Positions 1 to 6,432 of a DNA stretch of 14,583 bases are shown one piece after another. Numbering within the stretch: position 1 is the stretch's first letter; every line of letters starts with the position of its first letter. The notes beneath the pieces were generated by a model, which saw only the letters and a list, made by a program, of their open reading frames with translations, was not told where the DNA came from and searched no databases. The translations under genes and the position numbers were made by a program. Origin of the DNA: Patescibacteria group bacterium (GTDB taxonomy: Bacteria; Patescibacteriota; Patescibacteriia; UBA9934); the NCBI GenBank assembly GCA_018818445.1, contig JAHISC010000011.1, forward strand, positions 1 through 14,583, given 5' to 3'.

Positions 1-1
1 T

Positions 2-1483
2 CTATCGATTCTTCTTGGTCACGTTAAAGCCCAAGTATTTACCAAGCATAAAGCGTGTCTGGGCATCGATTGCCGGGAAAGCTCCAAAAATCACGAATGT
101 GACCGGGAGCAGTGCCCACTGTAAAATTATAATGAGCCAATTCCATGGCTTCACTTCTTGTGGCCTTCGCGGCAAGAAAAAGAAACTCATGATTCCGCTA
201 GCAAAAACACCTACTGTCGCTATTTGCATCATGAATTGCAAAGTAAAAGGAGAATTGGCAATCAATGCAGTTGACTCATCACGCACTACGAAGAACGGTA
301 AGTAGCCAAGAACAAAAATAAGTAACGGCGCTGTGGCCCAGGTGTACATGCCTTCTAGATGGTTAAATAAATATTTTCTCTTGAGTTTCTTGGAAATTTT
401 TGGATGCTCACCAAATTTTTCCAACATGTATGGCAAATGCTCCACACCCCAAGCCCAACGTCGTTGTTGCTTGTACAAAGCCTTCAGGCTATCCCAATAA
501 CCTATTCCAGAGACTGCATCCATGTGCACCGGCAAAAAAATTGGCGTCACCCGGTAGTGACCTTCATAGTGAATAAAGGCCTGCATAAAAATGCGGGAAT
601 CCTCAGAAACCAAATCTGTCTCCCAAAATCCAACATCCTTTAACATTTTCCATGGCATCGAATGCGACGAAAAAGTCCAAAGCCGCTCTGGTCTAATTAA
701 TTCAGACAAAAGCCAGAAAGTCGTACCAAAAGCAGAAATACGTACTGGTGCTTTGGATGACCAGATATTATTGGAGAAAAGCACGACTGGCTGATACGAG
801 GAATGAGTCGGATCTTCGGTAGTAAGATAAGTATAAGCGAGTAAAGCAAAGTATTGTTGGTGTGGAATAGTGTCGACATCAAAGGCGCTGACAATAATAT
901 TCTCGTCTCCAATACCCATTTTACGTAAAACCGGTTCCAACTTATGAGCCATCCAATTCATGTTCGAGCCCTTTCCAGGAATTTCACCTTGAAGGCCACG
1001 CGGGTGCAGAGTAAACATGAGATGTTGAAAAACGCCCTCAAACTCCTTCTGTATTATTTTTTGATACTTAGCAAAATTTTCCTTGTCTCCCTCTTCCCCA
1101 CCGATAACAATAATAAAATGTTCGTTGTCGTACTTAGCGTCAACTATTGATTGTAGTGCGTCGCGAATAATGGAAACGTCTTCTTTATAAGTCGGCAACA
1201 TGACTACATGATGAATCTTTTGCCAGTCCTTAATTTTCTTTAGCTCCTTAAGCCAGTTGAGCTTGATTGTTTTTTTATAAGTAGCATAGGCCGCTGACAT
1301 GTGAATAATGTAATAGATAACTCGTAGCGTCCAATACAGATCGAAAACGATAATGAAAATTACAGCAATAGTTGGAGCGAAAAAAGAAGCTAAAATAGCT
1401 AAAAGAAAGGTTGTCCAGACCAAAATTCCGGGAATCATTTCCCAGAATCGGTGCTTGCCATATTGTCCAAATTTTTCTGGCAT
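2..1483 (-). CDS. Membrane-bound family 2 glycosyltransferase (cellulose synthase-like)
   Basis: A 493-aa processive-type GT2 glycosyltransferase, predicted to move a sugar from a nucleotide donor onto a growing chain at the inner face of the membrane. Two hydrophobic segments (about 17-60) precede the catalytic domain. That domain holds the nucleotide-binding start (LPTYKED, about 96-102), the metal-binding DVD (202-204), the catalytic ED (294-295) and a QxxRW-type motif, QQRRW (339-343). Three further membrane segments follow at about 383-400, 415-437 and 448-468. This order is classic for cellulose synthase/hyaluronan synthase-like enzymes; the polymer made cannot be read from sequence. 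The gene starts 34 bases after the ftsX stop and is probably co-transcribed with ftsEX, although a weak GATAAT (1495-1500) could be a local -10 giving a 5-nt leader. No clear Shine-Dalgarno is seen. The stop codon (TAG, bases 2-4) is inside the window, so the gene is complete. Confidence 0.88.
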   Translation of the reverse strand: MPEKFGQYGKHRFWEMIPGILVWTTFLLAILASFFAPTIAVIFIIVFDLYWTLRVIYYIIHMSAAYATYKKTIKLNWLKELKKIKDWQKIHHVVMLPTYKEDVSIIRDALQSIVDAKYDNEHFIIVIGGEEGDKENFAKYQKIIQKEFEGVFQHLMFTLHPRGLQGEIPGKGSNMNWMAHKLEPVLRKMGIGDENIIVSAFDVDTIPHQQYFALLAYTYLTTEDPTHSSYQPVVLFSNNIWSSKAPVRISAFGTTFWLLSELIRPERLWTFSSHSMPWKMLKDVGFWETDLVSEDSRIFMQAFIHYEGHYRVTPIFLPVHMDAVSGIGYWDSLKALYKQQRRWAWGVEHLPYMLEKFGEHPKISKKLKRKYLFNHLEGMYTWATAPLLIFVLGYLPFFVVRDESTALIANSPFTLQFMMQIATVGVFASGIMSFFFLPRRPQEVKPWNWLIIILQWALLPVTFVIFGAFPAIDAQTRFMLGKYLGFNVTKKNR

Positions 1484-1517
1484 AGGCCAAAAAGATTATC
1501 ATCATTTAACTAAAAGA

Positions 1518-2438
1518 TCAAACCCTTAAATATCGCCTCATGGCAAACATGGTAGTTAAAATACTGAGAGTTGATAGAGCCAAGAACTGACTGCCAAAAA
1601 TTAACAAAGCGTTATCCTTAAAATAATTAATGACGCTCATATCAGTATCGCCAAAATAAGTCGCTAACCAGGGACCAAGAGCGTCGAGTCCAAAAAAAGC
1701 AAATGCAACTACAACCAATGTAGCAAACAATGAATACATTAATGCTTCAACCAAGAATGGGCCACGAACAAACCAGTCATTAGCTCCAACCAATTTCATA
1801 ATTCCAATTTCATCACGGTACACATATATGGCCACGCGAATCGTGTTGAAAATAATCATGACAGCAATCAAGCTAAAAAATGCAGCCAAGATAAATCCAC
1901 CGACTCTCACCCGGAAAGCTAGAGCGTTGATACGTGCAATTATGGTTTCGTAATCTTGATAATCTTTTTGCTTAATAAACGGTTCGTACTCAGGTGTATC
2001 CAAAGCCTCCAAAATAAAAGGAAAATCATTGGCTGAATGCGCTGAAATCACTAAAGCATGGCCAAACGGATTGCCGTCTACTTCATCGAGCGATGATAAA
2101 ATAACTGGATTGTCTTTGTGACGTTCTTGAAAAGATTGCAAAGCATCTTCTTCGGAAATAAATTCTACTGTTCTGACTTGTGTTAATCCCATTAAATATC
2201 CCTGCACCGATTTCACCAAGTCTTCCGAGGTGTCTGGTTCAAAGTACACTGAGACTTCAACTTTTTGCTCAATCGATTCTAGAGCCGCTTCTGCCAAAAC
2301 ATTCATGAAAATCACGGCATTGATAGTAAACAGAGTCAAGACAAAAATCGTCATTGTAATAAAAGATAGCCAGAAGTTACGGAAGAAATTCTGGAAGCTA
2401 AATTTGATGACTCTAAATAATGAAAGAAAGATGCTCAT
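1518..2438 (-). CDS. ftsX: Cell division protein FtsX (permease-like subunit of FtsEX)
   Basis: A 306-aa integral membrane protein with the FtsX plan. There is a cytoplasmic N-terminus, TM1 at about 22-46, an extracytoplasmic domain at about 50-175, then TM2 (about 178-200), TM3 (about 229-252) and TM4 (about 278-301). The conserved stretch after TM2 (NTIRVAIYVYRDEIGIMKLV, about 198-217) is the family hallmark and lies at the FtsE interface. FtsX is not a transporter: in known systems it relays ATP hydrolysis by FtsE to periplasmic peptidoglycan hydrolases or their activators at the septum. The start ATG overlaps the ftsE stop by 4 bases (ATGA), indicating translational coupling; no separate Shine-Dalgarno is evident. 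The stop is TGA. No dedicated hydrolase partner gene lies in the window, so the effector of this FtsEX pair is unknown. Confidence 0.95.
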   Translation of the reverse strand: MSIFLSLFRVIKFSFQNFFRNFWLSFITMTIFVLTLFTINAVIFMNVLAEAALESIEQKVEVSVYFEPDTSEDLVKSVQGYLMGLTQVRTVEFISEEDALQSFQERHKDNPVILSSLDEVDGNPFGHALVISAHSANDFPFILEALDTPEYEPFIKQKDYQDYETIIARINALAFRVRVGGFILAAFFSLIAVMIIFNTIRVAIYVYRDEIGIMKLVGANDWFVRGPFLVEALMYSLFATLVVVAFAFFGLDALGPWLATYFGDTDMSVINYFKDNALLIFGSQFLALSTLSILTTMFAMRRYLRV

Positions 2439-3124
2439 GGTAGAACGTATTTACCGTGCTCGATGTCAGACACTAATTTTCCGTGCTGAATCGTAATCAC
2501 GCGTTTTTTAAGAGCGTTAACAATATCTCTATCGTGAGTTACTAAAACTACTGTTGTTCCAAAATCATTAATCTTCTTTAGCAATTCAACAATCTCACGA
2601 GCATGAATTGTGTCTAGGTTTCCGGTGGGCTCATCAGCAACAATAATCTTTGGCCGGTGGACCAAGGAGCGCGCAATAGACACCCGCTGTTTTTCACCAC
2701 CAGAGAGCTGATTAGGGTAACGATCACGTTTATTGGAAAGTCCTACGATTTTTAATACCTGAGGAACAACTGTACTGATGTGAGAAGATTTCTCGCCAGC
2801 TACCTCCAATGCAAAAGCTATATTTTCAAAAACAGTTTTCTGTGACAAAAGTTTGTAATCTTGAAAGACCACGCCTATCTGACGACGAAGCACTGGAATT
2901 TCGTGCTGACGAATATTAGTGATGTCCCAATCTCCTATTACTACCCTGCCTTGAGTAGGCCCTTCTTCTGCAAATAAAAGCTTGGCCAGCGTTGTTTTTC
3001 CGGAACCGCTCTGGCCAACAATAGACACAAATTCGCCTGGCTTAATGTGTAAACTAACATCCTTTAAGGCCGTAGTGTCTGGTTTAAAAAACTTAGTGAC
3101 GTTCTTTAAACGAATCATGGACAT
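2435..3124 (-). CDS. ftsE: Cell division ATP-binding protein FtsE
   Basis: A 229-aa ABC ATPase with a complete motif set: Walker A GQSGSGKTT (37-45), Q-loop Q88 in FQDYKLL, signature LSGGEKQR (140-147), Walker B IIVADEP (160-166), D-loop NLD (169-171) and H-loop H197. The length is typical for FtsE. It powers FtsX and couples ATP hydrolysis to septal peptidoglycan remodelling. The longest reading starts at ATG 3124, but a second in-frame ATG at 3118 (Met3) lies exactly seven bases after the 3' end of a TATACT -10 box (3125-3130). With that promoter, transcription would begin on the A of Met3, so the true protein may be 227 aa translated from a leaderless mRNA. There is no Shine-Dalgarno before either start. 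It is first in the ftsE-ftsX-glycosyltransferase unit and overlaps ftsX by 4 bases. Confidence 0.95.
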   Translation of the reverse strand: MSMIRLKNVTKFFKPDTTALKDVSLHIKPGEFVSIVGQSGSGKTTLAKLLFAEEGPTQGRVVIGDWDITNIRQHEIPVLRRQIGVVFQDYKLLSQKTVFENIAFALEVAGEKSSHISTVVPQVLKIVGLSNKRDRYPNQLSGGEKQRVSIARSLVHRPKIIVADEPTGNLDTIHAREIVELLKKINDFGTTVVLVTHDRDIVNALKKRVITIQHGKLVSDIEHGKYVLP

Positions 3125-3133
3125 AGTATAGCA
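3125..3133 (-). promoter_or_regulatory. Extended -10 promoter of ftsE
   Basis: Read on the minus strand, TGC is followed by TATACT (3130 to 3125), an extended -10 with a near-consensus hexamer. The position 17 bases further upstream (about 3148-3153, TAAAAC) is a poor -35, which the TGn extension may compensate for. The usual +1, seven bases after the hexamer, falls at 3118 on the A of an ATG, so the transcript would be leaderless. Confidence 0.6.
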
Positions 3134-3204
3134 TAAATAGATTGAAGGTTTTAGAGATTAGGTTGAAGGGGTTAGTGATGGAGAAAACCTCCTATAACCA
3201 CAAA

Positions 3205-3236
3205 GCCCCACCAGCGTCTTGCGACACCGGAGGGGC
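3205..3236 (-). terminator. GNRA-capped hairpin terminator of the GC-rich gene
   Basis: A 32-nt hairpin with two 14-nt arms around a GCAA tetraloop. There is one T-T mismatch and two G-T wobbles; the rest are Watson-Crick pairs, with an outer GCCCC/GGGGC clamp. It begins six bases after the TGA of the GC-rich gene. The following minus-strand sequence is only modestly T-rich (TTTGTGGTT), so termination efficiency is uncertain. The GC content matches the gene rather than the AT-rich surroundings, so it probably arrived with it. Confidence 0.65.
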
Positions 3237-3242
3237 AGAATT

Positions 3243-4340
3243 TCAGGAGATACGGAAGAGCAGTCGTCTGTACTGCTCTTTTGCATCCTCCATCGACTTG
3301 TACGCACCAGCCCAGCCACGATCCCAGGCATTGCAGGTGAGCATGAGCTGCTCTTCGAGCTGTTGCCCGAGCCTGGTTCCACGTAGGTGGTGGCTGTCGG
3401 AGACAACACGAACCGCGATCTCCTCGAGCTCGACGCGTAGCGCCTCAACGAAGAGGTGGTTACGTGGGCGACGGTAGTACTCCGGCACGAACCAGAAGTA
3501 AAGCTCGGCCAGATCCGCGAAAGTCTCGAGCTCGGACAGAGTAGCCCTAGCCCAACGGAACCACTCCAGAGCTTCTTCCTTGTCTCCGCTAGACCAGAAC
3601 TTGATGCCTTTCTTGATCTGAACAACGAACTTCCGGGATTTTGAGCCCCATGGTTCGTGGATCAGCAGACCGGCATTCCGCAACACAGTCTGCTCCAACT
3701 GAACGTCGAGCTCGCGACCACCGGATTTCTCCAGCCGCTGCACGGCGCGTTCGAGATTGTGCACCAACTCCTGAGTCATGTGCTTATGCGCGCGAAAGCG
3801 CTTCATGAGCGGCACTCGCCTAGCATCGATACGCGGGGCCATCCGTAAGATAGCCTCACCGCGTTTCTCTCCATGCTCAGCTGAGCTGGAATGAAGAGTA
3901 CGTGCGGCACCGACCTGCGGAATAGTTGCTGCCAGTGCAGTCCAGAGCTTCATCATACGCCGATCGCCATCCCGAACTTCACCCATTGTAGCAGCCAACT
4001 CGGCACTACGAGTATGGAAATCCTCCCGTTGATCAGCATCCATCCCCTTCCAGTCGGCGAGGATGAAACAGAGATCCCAGTTGTCAGCCACGAACCGCTG
4101 ATTGAACCGTATCTCTTCCTCGATAGAGCTAGCCGCCTCCATGGTCATGGCAATGGTGTTGACCAGTGTCCCGGTGCGGGCATAGAAGTTGTCGGTTGAA
4201 CGCCTCCGCACCAGGAAGGTGTCGGGCCAAAGCAAGTACTTGGGAATGGCGCGCACCATTCGTATTATTGTATTGCCCGCCACTTGTTCGTAGGCGCCAC
4301 GAGCCAACGAGAACTCACCTTGAATCGTTTTGATCTGCAA
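3243..4340 (-). CDS. GC-rich orphan gene of unrecognised family (single-gene cassette)
   Basis: I do not recognise this 365-aa protein. It has no signal peptide or obvious membrane segment. It is mostly helical and highly charged, rich in Arg, Glu and Trp, with amphipathic stretches at about 180-215 and 245-290 that look like helical-repeat or coiled-coil scaffolding. No catalytic motif, Walker box or metal-binding cluster stands out. The start is TTG, chosen because AAGAAGGAG (4348-4356) sits seven bases upstream, an ideal Shine-Dalgarno. Sampled lines are about 52-62% GC against roughly 33-40% in the flanking genes, and codons favour G/C at third positions. It has its own promoter and terminator and interrupts the stretch between tRNA-Thr and ftsE. 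Horizontal acquisition is the simplest reading, but a strongly expressed native gene with biased codons is possible. That it is a real gene is fairly certain; its function is unknown. Confidence 0.8.
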   Translation of the reverse strand: MQIKTIQGEFSLARGAYEQVAGNTIIRMVRAIPKYLLWPDTFLVRRRSTDNFYARTGTLVNTIAMTMEAASSIEEEIRFNQRFVADNWDLCFILADWKGMDADQREDFHTRSAELAATMGEVRDGDRRMMKLWTALAATIPQVGAARTLHSSSAEHGEKRGEAILRMAPRIDARRVPLMKRFRAHKHMTQELVHNLERAVQRLEKSGGRELDVQLEQTVLRNAGLLIHEPWGSKSRKFVVQIKKGIKFWSSGDKEEALEWFRWARATLSELETFADLAELYFWFVPEYYRRPRNHLFVEALRVELEEIAVRVVSDSHHLRGTRLGQQLEEQLMLTCNAWDRGWAGAYKSMEDAKEQYRRLLFRIS

Positions 4341-4347
4341 TTTATCG

Positions 4348-4356
4348 CTCCTTCTT
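4348..4356 (-). promoter_or_regulatory. Strong Shine-Dalgarno fixing a TTG start
   Basis: AAGAAGGAG ends seven bases before the TTG at 4340-4338. It is the best ribosome-binding site in the window and is the reason for accepting a TTG start. It contrasts with the operon-head genes nearby, which have no such site. Confidence 0.75.
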
Positions 4357-4385
4357 ACAGTTAGTTTTACAAAGACCGGAAAGTG

Positions 4386-4414
4386 TTTGTACCATTAAAA
4401 ACAAAAAAGGTCAA
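4386..4414 (-). promoter_or_regulatory. Extended -10 promoter of the GC-rich gene
   Basis: On the minus strand, TTGACC (-35, 4414-4409) is followed by a 17-bp spacer and TACAAA (-10, 4391-4386), with TGG just before the -10. The predicted +1 is about 4379, giving a leader of about 38 nt that carries the Shine-Dalgarno. The promoter begins immediately after the T-tract of the tRNA-Thr terminator, so the cassette is a separate transcription unit. Confidence 0.65.
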
Positions 4415-4415
4415 T

Positions 4416-4442
4416 ACAAAAATATCCCAAGTCAATGGGATA
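4416..4442 (-). terminator. Rho-independent terminator behind tRNA-Thr
   Basis: A perfect 7-bp stem (TATCCCA 4442-4436 with TGGGATA 4429-4423 on the minus strand) around a 6-nt loop is followed by TTTTTG. It ends any transcript running from tRNA-Thr before the GC-rich gene's promoter. Confidence 0.7.
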
Positions 4443-4448
4443 CTCTCG

Positions 4449-4527
4449 CACCGCGTTATAGGTTAAGGTAAGGAACGCATTTCCTCTGGCGCTTATTAAT
4501 CATGACTCTTTGACCTCTAACGCGGTG
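4449..4527 (-). repeat. Long-stem inverted repeat overlapping the CCA end of tRNA-Thr
   Basis: Two 14-nt arms (4449-4462 and 4514-4527) are inverted copies with one mismatch and share the core CACCGCGTTA. They enclose a 51-nt loop that contains a second small hairpin (4471-4485, AGGAA/TTCCT with a 5-nt loop). The tRNA-proximal arm includes the last two bases of the tRNA CCA. In RNA this would be a closed stem directly joined to the tRNA 3' end, followed by the terminator. It could be a tRNA trailer structure, a small RNA or the scar of an insertion. Confidence 0.6.
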
Positions 4528-4601
4528 GAGCCACCAGGCGGATTCGAACCGCCGACCTCTACTTTACGAAAGTATTGCTCTACCAACTGAGCTACGGTGG
4601 C
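4526..4601 (-). tRNA. tRNA-Thr (anticodon CGT)
   Basis: A full cloverleaf of 76 nt including encoded CCA. The acceptor GCCACCG pairs with TGGTGGC (last pair G-U), followed by TA, D-arm GCTC/GAGC, and anticodon loop TTCGTAA with CGT at 4568-4566. The T-arm GGCGG/CCGCC carries the TTCGAAT loop. The discriminator is U73. The top of the anticodon stem has an A27-G43 mismatch. It decodes ACG threonine codons. Confidence 0.95.
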
Positions 4602-4616
4602 ATATTAACTCAGGTG

Positions 4617-4644
4617 TTTTAACACATTTTTCTTAGATTGTCGA
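4617..4644 (-). promoter_or_regulatory. Probable promoter of tRNA-Thr
   Basis: On the minus strand TCGACA (4644-4639, one mismatch to the -35 consensus), a 16-bp spacer and TTAAAA (4622-4617) would give a start near 4610, about nine bases before the tRNA. The -10 is weak. The site lies just past the PPIase stop. Confidence 0.45.
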
Positions 4645-4646
4645 GA

Positions 4647-5519
4647 CTATCGAGTAAAAATCTTTACCTCCTGCTCTTTTTTATATTCATCAAAAATCAC
4701 TGACAGATCATCTTTCTCGATAGCAATCATACGCACACCAACTGACGATCGTTCGCCACCTTCTTCGGCCACGTCATAAACCATAGCCACTACAAAATAA
4801 TCCTCCCACTCCAGCACATCAGATACTTCGCCGATATCCATGTCAAAAATAAAATCCATGCCATCAGCAAAATCACCTCGTTGTAAATACCCCAAATCAC
4901 CACCAATAGAATATGATGAGTGCTCCGAGTATTGCAAAGCTAAATCAGCAAAAGAAACTCCTAATTCAATATTTTCTATAATGCTTTGCATCTTCGCTAA
5001 AGCAATAGTTTGATGTTCCTTTGATTTTTTTATATCCCTATCAACTGTTTGGTAGAGTAAAAGTGGTTCAATGACATAGTGCCGGTAATCATCTACTGTC
5101 CAATCAACTTCCGCCAATAATTCATCAATATCTGCCTGATCTAGAGGATAAGATCGGAGTTCTTCTTCAGAAATACCAGTACCAATTTCAGAGGCTAACT
5201 GGATCATAATTTTCCTGTCAATCGTAGTTTCTAGGGATGTAAAAAAAGGATCCTCCTTGCCCTGCAACTCAGCGACTAATGCTAACTCAGCAACATCATG
5301 ATAGCTAACTGGCCGACTATTAACTCGAGCTGCAGGAAAATGAATAACTGCCGAGATTGTCCTAGCCCCACTACCTGTCCAATGAGCAAACATAAAACCC
5401 CAGACCAGAATAAGAGCAGACAAAATTAAAACCAAAAAAATAAAAAAAGCGACTACATAGCGGATTGGAAGCGCCCGGCGCTGATGATGAGTTTCTGAAC
5501 CATGAAGAACTTTACTCAT
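4647..5519 (-). CDS. Membrane-anchored parvulin-type peptidyl-prolyl isomerase (SurA/PrsA-like)
   Basis: A 290-aa predicted extracytoplasmic folding factor. One hydrophobic anchor (about 21-45) follows a basic N-terminus, so most of the protein would be outside the membrane. Residues about 65-160 form a SurA-N-like helical chaperone region, beginning with the typical 'VN...PVSYHDVAE' pattern. Residues about 175-255 form the rotamase domain, recognisable from 'GVSFADLALQYSE' and 'GGDLGYLQRGDF' (about 187-217). PPIases of this family catalyse cis-trans isomerisation of prolyl bonds in exported proteins. No lipobox is evident, so it is an anchored protein rather than a PrsA lipoprotein. It starts three bases after the DivIC-like gene and ends the murD operon, which suggests a role in folding envelope or division proteins. 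The isomerase assignment is strong; the chaperone role is inferred. Confidence 0.85.
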   Translation of the reverse strand: MSKVLHGSETHHQRRALPIRYVVAFFIFLVLILSALILVWGFMFAHWTGSGARTISAVIHFPAARVNSRPVSYHDVAELALVAELQGKEDPFFTSLETTIDRKIMIQLASEIGTGISEEELRSYPLDQADIDELLAEVDWTVDDYRHYVIEPLLLYQTVDRDIKKSKEHQTIALAKMQSIIENIELGVSFADLALQYSEHSSYSIGGDLGYLQRGDFADGMDFIFDMDIGEVSDVLEWEDYFVVAMVYDVAEEGGERSSVGVRMIAIEKDDLSVIFDEYKKEQEVKIFTR

Positions 5520-5522
5520 ATC

Positions 5523-5939
5523 CTATAAAGCTGAAAAGGCCGATTTATCAAAAAAGTAATAAAACCATTTGGTAGGATTTTCAATGACTTCGATCTGATC
5601 TCCATCATCTGTTGAAAGTTGATCCAAACCGTAACCTGAGGTTTCACCATCTTGAACAATTATAACGGTTTCACCGTCTCGTCCAAGACCATGCTTCAAT
5701 CTAGCTTCTTTTTCTAAATAATATTCACTCGAAAGCTGTTCAATTAGTCGTAAAGTCTCTGCTTGCTCATCCAGAAGTGTTATTCTCTCTGTATCTCGCT
5801 CCCTTATCTCCCTTTCAATTTGAATATTACTCACATACTCTCTACCAAACCCAATAATCAAGAAAAATAAAATTACCACGTTCGCGAGAACGATAAAGCC
5901 TATTTTACTTGCTCTTTTTTGATTTTGCTTGGTCGACAT
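5523..5939 (-). CDS. DivIC/FtsB-family septum formation initiator-like protein
   Basis: A 138-aa bitopic protein: short basic cytoplasmic tail, one membrane segment (about 13-31), a coiled coil rich in Glu, Arg and Leu (about 34-72), then the family signature YYLEKEARLKHGLGRDGE (about 73-90). DivIC/FtsB proteins pair with FtsL and DivIB/FtsQ to recruit and activate the septal synthase built on FtsW. An extra tail of about 45 residues follows, acidic and ending in an aromatic stretch (WFYYFF, 125-130), longer than in compact FtsB. AGGAG lies three bases before the ATG, a usable but close Shine-Dalgarno. The start overlaps the PH-domain gene by 35 bases, and the stop is three bases from the PPIase. 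Its place in an operon with murD and murE agrees with a division role. Confidence 0.8.
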   Translation of the reverse strand: MSTKQNQKRASKIGFIVLANVVILFFLIIGFGREYVSNIQIEREIRERDTERITLLDEQAETLRLIEQLSSEYYLEKEARLKHGLGRDGETVIIVQDGETSGYGLDQLSTDDGDQIEVIENPTKWFYYFFDKSAFSAL

Positions 5940-6432
5940 AATCTCCTGTTATGTATTGTACATCAACTATGAGGTCGCGGACATGCTCTGGATCATGGAC
6001 TCCGGTCAGTTCCAAATCAAAATGGTTTTTCTTATTTGTATGAACCAATATAGTTCCTAGACCTATTATTTTTTGTAGAGTCGATTGCCTAACAACGACC
6101 TCGCTAATGTCATCTAAACCTAATTCTGAAATTGAACGATTAAATATTCCATGCTGATCAACATCAATAATCCTCCTATCAGTAATTAGAAACATTGTAT
6201 AAACCCACTCAAACCTACAGCGCACAGTATTCCAAACAGCTGAAATAATTAAAGCTATAAAAATTATAAAACCAACAGCGCCGAGTTTAATAAGCGGATA
6301 AAAAAAGAAAAAAGGCAATAAAAGCCAACAAAGGACGATTAGCCATTTCCACCATTTAAAAACTAGGCTTCGGCGTACAATGCCCAAAACCTCTTCATCG
6401 GTATCTAGTTGAACGAATAATGCTTCTTTCAT
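5905..6432 (-). CDS. Bacterial PH-domain membrane protein (YdbS/bPH2-like)
   Basis: A 175-aa protein with a short N-terminal segment, two closely spaced membrane helices (about 27-46 and 52-68), then a bacterial pleckstrin-homology-type domain. That domain starts at 'YTMFLITDRRII' (about 78-89) and continues through 'LDDISEVVVRQS' and 'GLGTILVHT'. This 'T(D/N)RRI' start and the two-helix anchor are typical of the YdbS/YdbT family, whose biochemical role is not established. The start overlaps the murE stop by 4 bases (ATGA), with AGGA nine bases upstream, so translation is coupled. The last 35 bases overlap the DivIC-like gene. A role in envelope stress or division is only suggested by its neighbours. 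The C-terminus is a short Lys/Ser tail. Confidence 0.8.
   Translation of the reverse strand: MKEALFVQLDTDEEVLGIVRRSLVFKWWKWLIVLCWLLLPFFFFYPLIKLGAVGFIIFIALIISAVWNTVRCRFEWVYTMFLITDRRIIDVDQHGIFNRSISELGLDDISEVVVRQSTLQKIIGLGTILVHTNKKNHFDLELTGVHDPEHVRDLIVDVQYITGDYVDQAKSKKSK

Noticed and set aside
3142..3181. Degenerate 21-base tandem repeat upstream of ftsE (TTGAAGG...TTAG-GAT)
   Set aside because: Only about 14 of 19 positions match across two copies; could be chance or a weak regulator site, too little to call.
3158..3625. 155-codon frame overlapping the GC-rich gene
   Set aside because: High GC removes stop codons from other frames; it is Ser/Arg-rich with no start signal, while the 365-aa frame has a promoter, Shine-Dalgarno and terminator.
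3192..4462. CCTATAAC as a possible short inverted repeat flanking the GC-rich cassette
   Set aside because: Eight bases matching once on each side is within chance expectation for AT-rich flanks, and no target-site duplication accompanies it.
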